The notes beneath the pieces were generated by a model. That model saw only the letters and a program-made list of their open reading frames with translations, did not search any database and had not been told where the DNA came from. The position numbers and the translations under genes are program-made. 64,000 bases of DNA from FEN-1350 sp964386005 (GTDB lineage Bacteria; Planctomycetota; Phycisphaerae; Sedimentisphaerales; Anaerohalosphaeraceae), in contig CAYLSB010000001.1 in NCBI GenBank assembly GCA_964386005.1, positions 84,374 through 148,373 of the forward strand, written 5' to 3'. Positions 25,759 to 35,065 of the stretch are shown here, piece by piece. Numbering within the stretch: the stretch's first letter is position 1; the number at the start of each line of letters is the position of its first letter.

Positions 25759-26250
25759 ATGAAACACATACTCAGCGCACTGGTGCTCAACCGTCCCGGC
25801 GTTCTGGCCCACGTCGCCGGAATGTTCGCCGCACGGGCTTTCAACATCGACTCGCTTACGGTCGGTCGTACCGACGACGCCGAACTGAGCCGGATGACCA
25901 TCGTCGTCATCGGCGACGATCGCGTCGTCGAACAGGTCCGCAAACAACTGGCCAAGATCGTCTCGGTCGTCAAGGTCCAGGACTTCGCCGGCCAGGATGT
26001 CGTCGCTCGCGACCTGATGCTGATCTCGGTGACCTCCCCGCCGGAAAAACGACCGGAAATTCTGGCTTTGATCGAGATGTTCAACGCAAAAGTTGTGGAC
26101 ATCGGCCCGAAATTTGTTATGGTAGAGGTTTGCGGTCCGGAAACGAAGATCGAGGCGTTTATCGATGCCGCCCGGCCGTATGGAATCCGGAATGTCGTGC
26201 GCACCGGTACCGTGGCCATGGCCCGGTACAATCGTTCGCAGGCAGAATAA
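25759..26250 (+). CDS. ilvN: Acetolactate synthase small (regulatory) subunit
   Basis: A 163-aa ACT-domain protein that activates the large subunit and confers feedback inhibition by valine. The ACT domain covers about residues 1-75 (MKHILSALVLNRPGVLAHVA, FNIDSLTVGRT), followed by the C-terminal small-subunit domain (MLISVTSPPEKRPEIL). Start at 25759 behind CAGGAGA; the upstream open frame is only overlap with ilvB. Confidence 0.96.
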   Translation: MKHILSALVLNRPGVLAHVAGMFAARAFNIDSLTVGRTDDAELSRMTIVVIGDDRVVEQVRKQLAKIVSVVKVQDFAGQDVVARDLMLISVTSPPEKRPEILALIEMFNAKVVDIGPKFVMVEVCGPETKIEAFIDAARPYGIRNVVRTGTVAMARYNRSQAE

Positions 26251-26277
26251 GAAACCTTTTGAATCTCGAGGATAACT

Positions 26278-27279
26278 ATGGCAACGATCTATTATGAAAA
26301 AGACGCGCCCCTGGACGCCCTTCGCGGCAAGAAAGTCGCCGTCGTCGGCTACGGCAGCCAGGGCCATGCCCACAGTCAGAATCTCCGCGACAGCGGCATC
26401 GAGGTCTCCGTCGCCGAACTGCCCAATACCCCCAATGACAAAATCGCACGCGAACACGGATTCGTCCCCACCGACATCAAGACCGCCATCGCCGGAGCCG
26501 CCCTGATCATCATCACCCTGCCCGACCAGGTTCAGGCCAAGGTGTATAAGGCCGAGATCGAACCGAACCTCAAGGCCGGCCAGACGCTGGGCTTTTGTCA
26601 CGGCTTCAATATCCACTTCAAGTACATCGTTCCGCCGAAAGACATCAACGTTGTTATGATCGCGCCCAAGGGTCCCGGCCATCTCGTCCGCAGTGAATTC
26701 GTCAAGGGCGGCGGCGTACCCTGCCTTGTGGCCGTCCAGCAGGATGCCGACGGCAAAGCCAAAGCGATCGCGCTGGCCTGGGGCAACGGCATCGGCGGCG
26801 CCCGCGCCGGCATCCTCGAAACCACCTACAAGGAAGAAACCGAAACCGACCTCTTCGGCGAACAGGTCGTTCTCTGCGGCGGTTTGTCGGCGCTGATCAA
26901 GGCGGGATTCGAAACCCTCGTCGCCGCCGGATATCAGCCGGAAGTCGCCTACTTCGAATGTATGCACGAAGTCAAGCTCATCGTCGATCTGCTGTATCAG
27001 GGCGGCCTGAGCTATATGAGATACAGTATCTCCGACACCGCCGAATACGGCGACCTTTCGCGGGGATCCCGCATCATCACCGAGCAGACCCGCGCCGAAA
27101 TGAAAAAAATTCTCGGCGAAATCACTTCCGGCGCCTTCGCCAAGGAATGGGTCGCCGAATACCAGGGCGGACTCAAGAAATTCAACGAGCTGTACCAGAA
27201 AGACTACAACTGCCAGCTCGAACAGGTCGGCCGCAAACTTCGCAAAATGATGAAGTGGATCAACGCCAAGGAAATCTGA
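26278..27279 (+). CDS. ilvC: Ketol-acid reductoisomerase, class I
   Basis: Converts acetolactate to dihydroxyisovalerate (and the isoleucine analogue). 333 aa is the class I length. The Rossmann motif is VVGYGSQGHAHSQNLRDSG; metal-binding acids are in GLSALIKAGFETL and YFECMHEVKLIVDL, and SISDTAEYGDL is present. The loop after the second beta strand reads AELPNTPND (residues 46-54); the Arg and Ser residues that normally bind the NADPH phosphate are missing and an acidic residue is in their place. This hints at NADH preference. Last gene of the ilv operon, 27 bases after ilvN. Confidence 0.96.
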   Translation: MATIYYEKDAPLDALRGKKVAVVGYGSQGHAHSQNLRDSGIEVSVAELPNTPNDKIAREHGFVPTDIKTAIAGAALIIITLPDQVQAKVYKAEIEPNLKAGQTLGFCHGFNIHFKYIVPPKDINVVMIAPKGPGHLVRSEFVKGGGVPCLVAVQQDADGKAKAIALAWGNGIGGARAGILETTYKEETETDLFGEQVVLCGGLSALIKAGFETLVAAGYQPEVAYFECMHEVKLIVDLLYQGGLSYMRYSISDTAEYGDLSRGSRIITEQTRAEMKKILGEITSGAFAKEWVAEYQGGLKKFNELYQKDYNCQLEQVGRKLRKMMKWINAKEI

Positions 27280-27372
27280 TCGCTCGCCGGATCCTGCGCG
27301 GAGGGACCCGATCCGTCGGGACCGAGATTCGGACGCGAAAGCCGTACATATGAAAAACGAAAGGGCACCGCA

Positions 27373-28101
27373 GTGAAGACCAATGGATTATGGATGATCA
27401 CGGCAATGGGACTTTGTCTGGCGGCGGGGTGCCAGACTTCGTACGACGCCGACAAGGACATCTTCGATCGTTTCTACCTGACCAACCTCCGGCATACGAC
27501 CTCGTCCGACCTTCTGCCCGTGATCCAGAAACCGGACCGCGAGCTGCTCGGCCAGAATTCCAACGTCATCGCCTCGTTCGGCGACGACCATGACGGCCTG
27601 ATGTCCTGGTTTAACATGGTCGTCTTCGATGACCAAAACCTCACCGCCGCCCGAAAGTATGCCTTCCTCATCGACGAGAAAACCCATTCGTTCTATATCA
27701 TGAAGGCCCCGCAGAAACTCCGCATCGATGCGCAGGCCGTCGTCGATCCGATGGTCCTGGCAGGGCCTTATGCCGATGACAACGCCCGGCGAATCGCCGT
27801 CCTCCAGTGGCTCGGCAAACAATTCGCCTCCGACAGCCGAAAGGTCGCCGGCTCCGGCCAGATCCTGTCGAACTCCGCCATGGTCGTCCGCCAGGCCCTG
27901 ACCGGCATCCTGGACCTGATGACAGCCAATCCCGCTCAGGCCGCTGGATTGTCCGAATACGATGGCGTCAAATTCGATCACATGAATCTCGGCCCCGGCC
28001 ATATCCGAATGCTCATCGAGGATGACATTGTCAAACTCAAGATCAAAGCCGGCAAAGATTCCGCCGGTTTTCAAACGCAGCCCGATGTCATTAATATGTA
28101 A
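27373..28101 (+). CDS. Lipoprotein of unknown function
   Basis: A 242-aa protein with a signal sequence and lipobox (LCLAAGC, Cys20). The start is a GTG at 27373 without a strong ribosome binding site. The body is soluble and has no motif I recognise; it has segments such as MSWFNMVVFDDQN and VVRQALTGILDLMT. It may belong to a lipoprotein family confined to planctomycetes. It follows ilvC by about 90 bases and ends before two terminators. Confidence 0.75.
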   Translation: MKTNGLWMITAMGLCLAAGCQTSYDADKDIFDRFYLTNLRHTTSSDLLPVIQKPDRELLGQNSNVIASFGDDHDGLMSWFNMVVFDDQNLTAARKYAFLIDEKTHSFYIMKAPQKLRIDAQAVVDPMVLAGPYADDNARRIAVLQWLGKQFASDSRKVAGSGQILSNSAMVVRQALTGILDLMTANPAQAAGLSEYDGVKFDHMNLGPGHIRMLIEDDIVKLKIKAGKDSAGFQTQPDVINM

Positions 28102-28129
28102 TCGCAGGGATAACGGAGGTAAACATCAG

Positions 28130-28157
28130 AGGGCGGATTTCTCAACCCGCCCTTTTT
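28130..28157 (+). terminator. Terminator, first of a tandem pair
   Basis: AGGGCGG (28130-28136) pairs with CCGCCCT (28147-28153), followed by TTTTT. The second copy follows 50 bases later. Confidence 0.8.
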
Positions 28158-28205
28158 CGTTGCGCCCAAGACGAATGCCGGGGGGATTGGATGGAAGAAA
28201 AAATG

Positions 28206-28233
28206 AAAGGCGGGCATCGGAACCCGCCTTTTT
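28206..28233. terminator. Terminator, second of a tandem pair
   Basis: AAAGGCGGG (28206-28214) pairs with CCCGCCTTT (28223-28231), followed by more Ts. The stems and loops of the two hairpins resemble each other, so one may have come from the other. Together they separate the ilv/lipoprotein unit from the convergent isomerase gene. Confidence 0.75.
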
Positions 28234-28320
28234 GCTTGCATCAAAGAAGGAAATCGCGACCCGAGGATATGGAATGTCTTCTTTTGCTATCCTCGAAATC
28301 CTCTATTCGAAATCCTGAAA

Positions 28321-29589
28321 TTACTTCGTTTCCCCTTCGGCGCTCTTGGGCGGGATCGTTACCGTCTTCGGAGCCGAGCCGGGCGCCGCGCCCATCGTCG
28401 GGGGTTCCTCGACCTTGAACTCTTCGAGCTTTTCGATCTTGGCCGCTTCGCGCATCTTCGTGCGATACGTGTTCCAGAATTCCTGACGCTTCCTGTTCTT
28501 CTGGTTGGCGACGATCATCTCTTTGACCTCGTCAAACTTCCGGGTCTCCGCCTCCTTGCGACCGGTCACCTTGATGATGTGATATCCGAACTGCGTCTCC
28601 ACGATCTCGCTGATATCGCCGATCTTCATCGCAAAGGCCGCGCTGGAAAATTCCGGCACCATCTGCTCTTTGGGGAAATAACCCAAATCGCCCCCGCGTT
28701 CTTTCGACGGACACGTCGAATGCTCCTTGGCCAGCGCCGCGAAATCGCCGCCCGCCTTGACCAGCTTGAGCACTTCGTCGGCCTTGGCCTTCGCCGCCGC
28801 CTTGGCCGTATCGTCCATATCCTTGCTGCCCAGCAGGATATGGCTGGCCTGGACCTGTTCCGGCTGACTGAACTGAGGGAGGTTGTCGTCATAAAACTTC
28901 TTGGCCTCCTCGTCGGTTACGGTCTTTTCCGCGTCGCTCATCTCCATTTCCAACAGCTTATCCAGACCCATGCTCAGCCGGATCTCCTTGCGGAATTCGT
29001 CCATGTTCACGCTGATCGCGGCCATTTCGCCTTCCAATTCCTTGATGGTCTTGCCGCGCCCCTTGGCGATCTCCTCCAAACGCACATCGATCTGCTCGTC
29101 CGTCGTCTGGATCTTCTTGGCTTTGATCTGCTGTTCGGCCAATTCCTTATCAATCAGCATTTCCGCCCCCTGCGCACGCAGTCGTTGCTTCATGTTCTCC
29201 AGGGCTGACGGGGGTAACTGGGCTCCCATGGGTCCCAGTTGCGCAAGCTGCATCTTGGCCCGCTGTTCGACGACCTTCTCCAGCGCCATTCGTCGAATCT
29301 CAATGCCGTTGACCCGGGCGATTACGGTATCCTTGATCGGTTCGGCCGGCTTGACGGTTTCCGCAGGCCTGGGCGTCGGAATCACGGGCCTGGGTGCCTC
29401 GGCGGGTACGGCGGGTTTGGACGTTTCGACCGGTTGGATCTCGGCGGGTTTGGCGACGACCGGAGCGACCGGCTGGGGCTTGACCGCCTCTTCGGTTTTC
29501 TTTTTCGAAGCGTCGCTTCGGCCCATTCCAAACACGCAGGCCGCCGAAAACGCGATGACCATGAACGATAACCGCAGGACTGTCTTCAT
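28321..29589 (-). CDS. Parvulin-type peptidyl-prolyl isomerase (SurA/PrsA-like)
   Basis: A 422-aa exported folding factor. The signal (MKTVLRLSFMVIAFSAAC) ends in a possible lipobox. Then come a proline/alanine/valine-rich linker (about residues 30-90), a SurA N-like helical domain (about 95-250) and one parvulin domain: VQASHILLGSK, CPSKERGGDLGYF, MVPEFSSAAF and VETQFGYHIIKV. A proline-rich tail follows. It probably helps fold secreted or outer-membrane proteins. Start at 29589 by AAAGGAA and the signal. Own promoter at 29641-29670. Confidence 0.92.
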   Translation of the reverse strand: MKTVLRLSFMVIAFSAACVFGMGRSDASKKKTEEAVKPQPVAPVVAKPAEIQPVETSKPAVPAEAPRPVIPTPRPAETVKPAEPIKDTVIARVNGIEIRRMALEKVVEQRAKMQLAQLGPMGAQLPPSALENMKQRLRAQGAEMLIDKELAEQQIKAKKIQTTDEQIDVRLEEIAKGRGKTIKELEGEMAAISVNMDEFRKEIRLSMGLDKLLEMEMSDAEKTVTDEEAKKFYDDNLPQFSQPEQVQASHILLGSKDMDDTAKAAAKAKADEVLKLVKAGGDFAALAKEHSTCPSKERGGDLGYFPKEQMVPEFSSAAFAMKIGDISEIVETQFGYHIIKVTGRKEAETRKFDEVKEMIVANQKNRKRQEFWNTYRTKMREAAKIEKLEEFKVEEPPTMGAAPGSAPKTVTIPPKSAEGETK

Positions 29590-29640
29590 CGAAATTCCTT
29601 TCATCGGATTCTGGATTCTTATTTTGAACACAAAAAGTCG

Positions 29641-29670
29641 ATTATACCAAAAGGTTTGGATGCAAGTCAA
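29641..29670 (-). promoter_or_regulatory. Promoter of the isomerase gene
   Basis: On the minus strand TTGACT (29665-29670), 18-nt spacer, TATAAT (29641-29646). Confidence 0.75.
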
Positions 29671-29732
29671 ATACAATTCACGACCGCTACGAACAAAAAA
29701 CGTTCCGATTTCCATTCCATACGGGTTTTTGT

Positions 29733-29760
29733 TTGTCCCCGGCCGCGCGCGTGATATGAT
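29733..29760 (+). promoter_or_regulatory. Probable promoter of the ABC transporter operon
   Basis: TTGTCC (29733-29738), 16-nt spacer, TATGAT (29755-29760), about 48 bases before the ATG of the ATPase. Confidence 0.55.
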
Positions 29761-29807
29761 ACGTCGATACGTTGGACAAAAACCTGTTCCATCATCAGGA
29801 AATCGCC

Positions 29808-30494
29808 ATGCTGCTTGAAGTGCGGAATGTCAGCAAAAGTTTTCAAACCCCCGGCGGTATTCCGCGGGATGTCCTGCGGAATGTCAATCTGTCGGTCGAT
29901 GCCGGCGGTCGGCTCGCCGTCGTCGGCCCTTCCGGCAGCGGCAAAAGCACCCTGCTCAATCTCATCGGAGCCCTCGACCGTCCCGACCGCGGTGCCATCT
30001 GGATCGAGGATCGTTCGCTAACCGATCTCGATGATTCCGAACTGGCGCGCCTTCGCAACCGCAAAATCGGATTTGTCTTCCAATTGCATCATCTTTTGCC
30101 ACAATGTACTGTTCTGGAAAATGTCCTGATCCCCGCCCTGGCCGACGGCCCTTCCCCCGCCGACGCCGTCCACCGGGCCCGCGAACTTCTCCACACCGTC
30201 GGCCTGGCGGAGTACGAAGACCACAGGCCCGGCCAGCTCAGCGGCGGCCAGCGCCAGCGCGTCGCCGTCGTCCGCGCCCTGATCAACGAGCCGAAAATCC
30301 TGCTGGCCGACGAACCCACCGGATCGCTCGACGCCGCCACCGCCGACCAGCTCGCCGATCTGCTCGTTCAGGTGGGCCGCGACGAAAACCTTGCGATGAT
30401 CGTCGCAACCCACTCGAAACGTCTCGCCGAACGAATGGAAAAAATCTACCGCCTCGATAACGGCGCTCTTACGGATATCACAGACCTTCCATGA
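29808..30494 (+). CDS. ABC transporter ATPase, LolD/MacB type
   Basis: A 228-aa ATPase with Walker A GPSGSGKST, signature LSGGQRQRVAVVRAL, Walker B LLADEPTGSLD and the switch His (ATHSKR). Its closest type is the LolD/MacB/FtsE group that pairs with FtsX-type permeases, and the permease follows with an ATGA overlap (30491-30494). Start at 29808 with AGGA upstream. Confidence 0.95.
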   Translation: MLLEVRNVSKSFQTPGGIPRDVLRNVNLSVDAGGRLAVVGPSGSGKSTLLNLIGALDRPDRGAIWIEDRSLTDLDDSELARLRNRKIGFVFQLHHLLPQCTVLENVLIPALADGPSPADAVHRARELLHTVGLAEYEDHRPGQLSGGQRQRVAVVRALINEPKILLADEPTGSLDAATADQLADLLVQVGRDENLAMIVATHSKRLAERMEKIYRLDNGALTDITDLP

Positions 30495-33400
30495 ACCTGA
30501 TCCGCCTGATCCATCGCAACCTCGCCTTCTATCGCCGTACCGGCCTCGGCGTTTTGCTCGCCGCCGCTCTCGGCGCCGCGGTTCTTACGGGCGCCCTGTT
30601 CGTCGGCGACAGCGTCCGATACAGTCTGGCCCGACGTGCCGAGCTGCGCCTTGGCCGTATCCAATACGCCCTCATTGGCGGCGACCGTTTCGTCCGTCGA
30701 CAACTGGCGGACGATCTGTCCGCCCGTATCGCTTCGCCCGTCGCTCCCGCGATTATCCTCTCCGCGGCCGTCGTCAATCCCGACACCGATCAGCGCGTCA
30801 ATCAGGTCCAGGTCATCGGCATCGACGACCGCTTCTTCGCCCTTGGCCCTCCATCGGCTCATCCTCTCGGCCTTTCCGCCGATCAGTCCATCGCCGGCGC
30901 CGCGCTGGCCCGCCGACTCAACATCAAACCCGGCGCCGATCTCGTCGTCCGCGCCGCCAAACCCGGCTTGCTCCCGCGCGATGTCGCGCTATCCGGCGAC
31001 GAAGACGCTTCCATCGCCTTCCGCATTCCCGTTGCCAAGATCGCCGATGACGATCGGTTCGGCGGTTTCAATCTCTTCGCCAATCAGACTCCGCCGATGA
31101 ACCTCTTTGTCCCGCTGAATCTCCTGGCCGAAACAATCGAACGTCCCGATTCCGTCAATGTTCTGCTCATCGCCGCCGGATTTCCCGCCGACCAACTCCG
31201 CACGGCCCTGAATCAATCCGTTCGTCCGGAAGATCTCGGTCTTGATCTTCGCACCCTGCCCTCGCAATCGATCGAGCTTCGCAGCCGCCGCGTCTTTCTC
31301 GAACCGGCTCTTTCCGCCGCCGCCCTCAAGACCGGTCGCGATCCCGCCGCCGTGTTCACCTACTTCGTCAACGACATCCGACTCGGCGACCGGGCGACGC
31401 CCTATTCGATCGTCTCGGCCGTTGCGCCCGTCGCGCCTTTTGCCGATGTGTTGCCTGCTGATTTTCCCGCCGACGGCATTGTCGTCAACCAGTGGCTCGC
31501 CGACGATCTTTCCGCCAACGTCGGCGATTCGATCACGCTCCGATATTTTCTCGTCGATGAATCCCGCCGCTTGGTCGAAACCGAATCGCAATTCAAGATT
31601 GCCAAAATCATCCCCATCGACAATCCCGCCATTACTCGCGACCTCATGCCCGATTTCCCCGGCCTGGCCGACGTCGAAAACTGCCGCGAGTGGAAACCGG
31701 GCATCCCGATCCAACTCGACCGCATCCGCGAAAAGGATGAAAAATACTGGGACGATTTCCGAGGAACGCCCAAGGCGATTCTTCCGCTTTCCGTCGGGCA
31801 GAAAATCTGGCAAAACCGCTTCGGCGATCTCACCGCCGTCCGCTGGCCCGCCGTTGACAACACGCCCGAACAGATCGCCGCCGAGATTCTTTCCAGCGTC
31901 GATCCCGCCGATGCCGGACTGACCATCCAGCCCATCCGCCGGATGGCCGACCGCGCCAAATCCGGCAGCTCCGATTTCGCGGGGCTCTTTCTCGGCCTGA
32001 GTTTCTTCCTCATCGCTTCGGCGATCATCCTCATCGCCCTGATCTTTTCGCTCGGTCTTCAGCAGCGGTTCGCCGAAGCCGGAATCCTGCTGTCCATCGG
32101 CTGGCCCGCCAAAAAAGTCCGCCGTGTTTTTCTCGCTGAAGCGGCCGTTCTCGCGATCGGAGGCGCCTTGCTGGGTGTCATCGCGGCGCTGGGCTACACC
32201 TTCCTGATGATCCGCGCCTTGGAAACCATCTGGTCCGGCGCCGTCGCCGGCAGTTCGCTGTGGTTTCATGCGACCCTTCGTTCTCTATTTCTTGGCTCCG
32301 GAATTTCGTCTATGGTTTCCCTGGCCTCGATCGTGCTGACCCTTCGGAAACCCCTGCGTCGTCCCGCCCGCGAATTGCTCGCCGGTTCATTTGAGATTGT
32401 CTCGTCAGGTTCTCGACCCGGCCGGATAGCCGCCTGGATCGGCGGAGGATGCGCCATCGTCGGAATTCTGTCGCTGATCGTCGGACTGGCCAATCCCAAT
32501 CCCGGCCTGTTCTTCGCTACCGGCTCGCTCCTGCTGATCGCCGCCCTGGCCCTGGCCAATCGATGGCTGGCCTGGACGCACGATAAACACGTCTTTCTGT
32601 CTCGACTTTCTCAATTGGCTCGCCGCAACGCCACCCGCCGCAAAATCCGCTCGCTGGCCGTCATGATCCTGTTGGCCGTCGGTGTCTTTCTCGTCGTCGC
32701 CGTCGGGGCCAACCGAAAAAATCCGCTGGCTTCCGCGCGCCAGCGCTCCAGCGGTACCGGCGGCTTTGCCCTCTTCGCCCAATCGACAATCGACCTGACC
32801 CGCAATCCAGCGACCGCCGAGGGTATCGCCTTCTATAATCTCGACGCCGCCGCGATGAAAGATGTCGCCATCGTCCCAATGCGCGTCCGCGAAGGCGACG
32901 ATGCAAGCTGCCTCAACCTCAACCGTGCCCAGCAACCGCGAATCTGCGGGGTCGATCCGAAACGATTTAAAGACCTCGTCAAGGAAGAACATCCGGGTCC
33001 CTTCCGTTTCAAAAAACAAGGGGCTTCGTGGTTCGCTCTCGAACAAAATCTCCCTGGAAATTCGATCCCCGCCGTCGGCGACTATGCCACCGTCTATTGG
33101 GCCCTTGGAAAACGCATGGGCGATGAAATGGAGTTAACCGATGACAATGGAAAGATTTTCCGGCTTCGAATCGTCGGCATGCTGCAAAACTCGATCCTGC
33201 AGGGCGGCCTGATTATTTCCGAGACCGACTTCATCCGCCGCTTTCCCTCGATCGGGGGATATAAAACGTTCCTCATTGACGCGCCAACCGACCGTCAAGC
33301 CATCGTCTCCGATGCCATGGCGCGCGGCCTCCGCGACTACGGCCTGGAAATCCAGCCCGCCGCCGATCGTCTGGCGATGTTTGCCGCCGTCGAAAACACC

Positions 33401-33778
33401 TATCTGTCGATCTTTGCTCTGCTGGGCGGAATGGGCCTGATCGTCGGCACCATCGGTCTGGCCTTCGTCCTTCGCGTCAATGTCCTCCAGCGGGCGGGCG
33501 AGCTGGCCATGATGCGGGCCGTGGGCTTTAGCCGTTCCCGTTTGCACGCATTGCTGATCCGTGAACATTTCCTGTTGGTCATCCTCGGGGTCGTGATCGG
33601 CGCGGTCTGTGGTTTCGTCGCCGTGCTCCCGGCCGTGATGACCGCCGGAAATCAGATTCCCGCCGGCATGCTCATCGCGCTGATCGTCGCCATCGCCGTA
33701 TGCGGCCTGCTGTGCGTCCGCGCCGCCGCAAGCGCGGCCCTCCGCGGCGATCTCATCGACGCCCTGCGAAATGAATAA
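30491..33778 (+). CDS. Large FtsX/MacB-type ABC permease
   Basis: A 1095-aa membrane protein with a first span near residues 15-38, a long periplasmic region (about 40-490), a first FtsX-type bundle (about 495-620, FLGLSFFLIASAIILIALIF), further spans near 640-740, a second external region, and a C-terminal FtsX bundle (about 960-1090, MGLIVGTIGLAFVLRVNVLQ, ELAMMRAVGFSR). Two FtsX modules in one chain mean that one copy may form the complete permease with an ATPase dimer. Likely tasks are lipoprotein release or export of a substrate from the periplasm; which is not clear. Confidence 0.9.
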   Translation: MNLIRLIHRNLAFYRRTGLGVLLAAALGAAVLTGALFVGDSVRYSLARRAELRLGRIQYALIGGDRFVRRQLADDLSARIASPVAPAIILSAAVVNPDTDQRVNQVQVIGIDDRFFALGPPSAHPLGLSADQSIAGAALARRLNIKPGADLVVRAAKPGLLPRDVALSGDEDASIAFRIPVAKIADDDRFGGFNLFANQTPPMNLFVPLNLLAETIERPDSVNVLLIAAGFPADQLRTALNQSVRPEDLGLDLRTLPSQSIELRSRRVFLEPALSAAALKTGRDPAAVFTYFVNDIRLGDRATPYSIVSAVAPVAPFADVLPADFPADGIVVNQWLADDLSANVGDSITLRYFLVDESRRLVETESQFKIAKIIPIDNPAITRDLMPDFPGLADVENCREWKPGIPIQLDRIREKDEKYWDDFRGTPKAILPLSVGQKIWQNRFGDLTAVRWPAVDNTPEQIAAEILSSVDPADAGLTIQPIRRMADRAKSGSSDFAGLFLGLSFFLIASAIILIALIFSLGLQQRFAEAGILLSIGWPAKKVRRVFLAEAAVLAIGGALLGVIAALGYTFLMIRALETIWSGAVAGSSLWFHATLRSLFLGSGISSMVSLASIVLTLRKPLRRPARELLAGSFEIVSSGSRPGRIAAWIGGGCAIVGILSLIVGLANPNPGLFFATGSLLLIAALALANRWLAWTHDKHVFLSRLSQLARRNATRRKIRSLAVMILLAVGVFLVVAVGANRKNPLASARQRSSGTGGFALFAQSTIDLTRNPATAEGIAFYNLDAAAMKDVAIVPMRVREGDDASCLNLNRAQQPRICGVDPKRFKDLVKEEHPGPFRFKKQGASWFALEQNLPGNSIPAVGDYATVYWALGKRMGDEMELTDDNGKIFRLRIVGMLQNSILQGGLIISETDFIRRFPSIGGYKTFLIDAPTDRQAIVSDAMARGLRDYGLEIQPAADRLAMFAAVENTYLSIFALLGGMGLIVGTIGLAFVLRVNVLQRAGELAMMRAVGFSRSRLHALLIREHFLLVILGVVIGAVCGFVAVLPAVMTAGNQIPAGMLIALIVAIAVCGLLCVRAAASAALRGDLIDALRNE

Positions 33779-33781
33779 CGA

Positions 33782-35065
33782 ATGATCAACCTCATGAACG
33801 ATCCAAATCCATCAACGATCCAACTCCACTACGGCCAGGCCTTCATCAACCTAACCATCCCTCCATCCAACATCGCCCGCATCCTCCGCCCAAAAAGGTG
33901 TCAGACACCTTTTTTGGGATTTCCCATTTTTCCCGCTTTTACTAAAAAAGGTGTCAGACACCTTTTTCTTGTCGCCGATGCGACGCGCGATATGCCGCCG
34001 GATGATCTCTTGCCACAATTGATCTCTGAACTGCGGGACTGCCCCGTTCGATTCCTCATTTGCACCGGCACGCACAGCGCGACGACGCCCGCCAACCTTC
34101 GGCTTGCCGAACACATCCGCACATTGGCCCGCGCCGCCGGTTTATCCGATCCCGTCGTCGCCATCCATGACGGCAGAAGCCCCGATCTCATCGACGCCGG
34201 TTCCACCGCCTTCGGCACGCCCATCCGCTACAATCCGCTGTTGCGCGAGGCAGACGCATTTGTAGTATTATCCGATGTAAAACATCATTATTTCGCCGGC
34301 TACTCCAATCCCGTCAAGTATTTCGTCCCCGGCGCCTGCGGCTTGTCCACCGCCGAGAAAAATCATTCGCTCGCCCTCGACGATCGCTCCACCTACGGCC
34401 GTCATCCCTGGCACAGCGATCCCGCCCGCCGCGACAATCCCCTCGCCGCCGATCAGCTCGAGGCCATGACCCGCATCGTCGGCGATCGTCCCGTCTTCGC
34501 GCTGGCCACCGTCAGCAGTTCCGGCCGTATCCAGTTCGCCGACTTCGGCCCCGCACATCAGGCCTCCGCCGCCGCTTTCGACTTCGTCGACCGCCACAAC
34601 GCCCACACGGTCGAGCCGACCGACCGCCTCATCGTCTCGCCCGGGGGACTGCCCAACGATATCGATCTCTACATCGCCCAGCGGGCCCTGGAGCTGACCC
34701 AATGCGCCGTCTCCGACGGCGGCGAGATTCTCTTCCTGGCCGCCTGCCCCGGCGGCGTCGGCGAGCCGCATACCCTCGACGAGTTTTACCGCGCCCTCAC
34801 CCGGCCGCTCGACGCCATCCTCGAATCCGCGCCCAAACCCTACCGCCTCTTTTCCCACAAACCCGTCAAGTTCGCCCGCATGATCCGACGCCTGCGCCGC
34901 ATCTGGATGCACACCCAAATCTCCGCCGAGCCAATCGCCGCTATGCATCTATTTGCTACCGACAATCCACAGATTGTCGTTAATCGCTGGCTTGCCGAAA
35001 ACCCCGATACGAAAATCACCGTCATCGACGGCGCCAACAAACTCGCCCTCTATTCAAAAAGCTGA
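33782..35065 (+). CDS. LarA-like (DUF2088) protein with an in-frame repeat insertion
   Basis: A 427-aa protein of the nickel-pincer lactate-racemase family (DUF2088/LarA N-terminal domain). Visible: VADATRDMP, CTGTHSATT, VAIHDG, and VKHHYFAGYSNPVKYFVPGA with the His pair and the Lys that would bind the cofactor. The family includes racemases and epimerases of 2-hydroxy acids. Residues about 37-62 (KRCQTPF...KKGVRHLF) are encoded by two palindromes of the GGTGTCAGACACC element lying inside the gene, in frame. No larB, larC or larE is nearby. It starts three bases after the permease, so probably the same transcript. Confidence 0.85.
   Translation: MINLMNDPNPSTIQLHYGQAFINLTIPPSNIARILRPKRCQTPFLGFPIFPAFTKKGVRHLFLVADATRDMPPDDLLPQLISELRDCPVRFLICTGTHSATTPANLRLAEHIRTLARAAGLSDPVVAIHDGRSPDLIDAGSTAFGTPIRYNPLLREADAFVVLSDVKHHYFAGYSNPVKYFVPGACGLSTAEKNHSLALDDRSTYGRHPWHSDPARRDNPLAADQLEAMTRIVGDRPVFALATVSSSGRIQFADFGPAHQASAAAFDFVDRHNAHTVEPTDRLIVSPGGLPNDIDLYIAQRALELTQCAVSDGGEILFLAACPGGVGEPHTLDEFYRALTRPLDAILESAPKPYRLFSHKPVKFARMIRRLRRIWMHTQISAEPIAAMHLFATDNPQIVVNRWLAENPDTKITVIDGANKLALYSKS
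33892..33967. repeat. GGTGTCAGACACC element inside the LarA-like gene
   Basis: Two palindromes, AAAAAGGTGTCAGACACC plus Ts at 33892-33915 and 33944-33967, enclose about 28 bases. The same palindrome bounds elements at 36774, 37331 and, in variant form, 49936. Confidence 0.85.
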
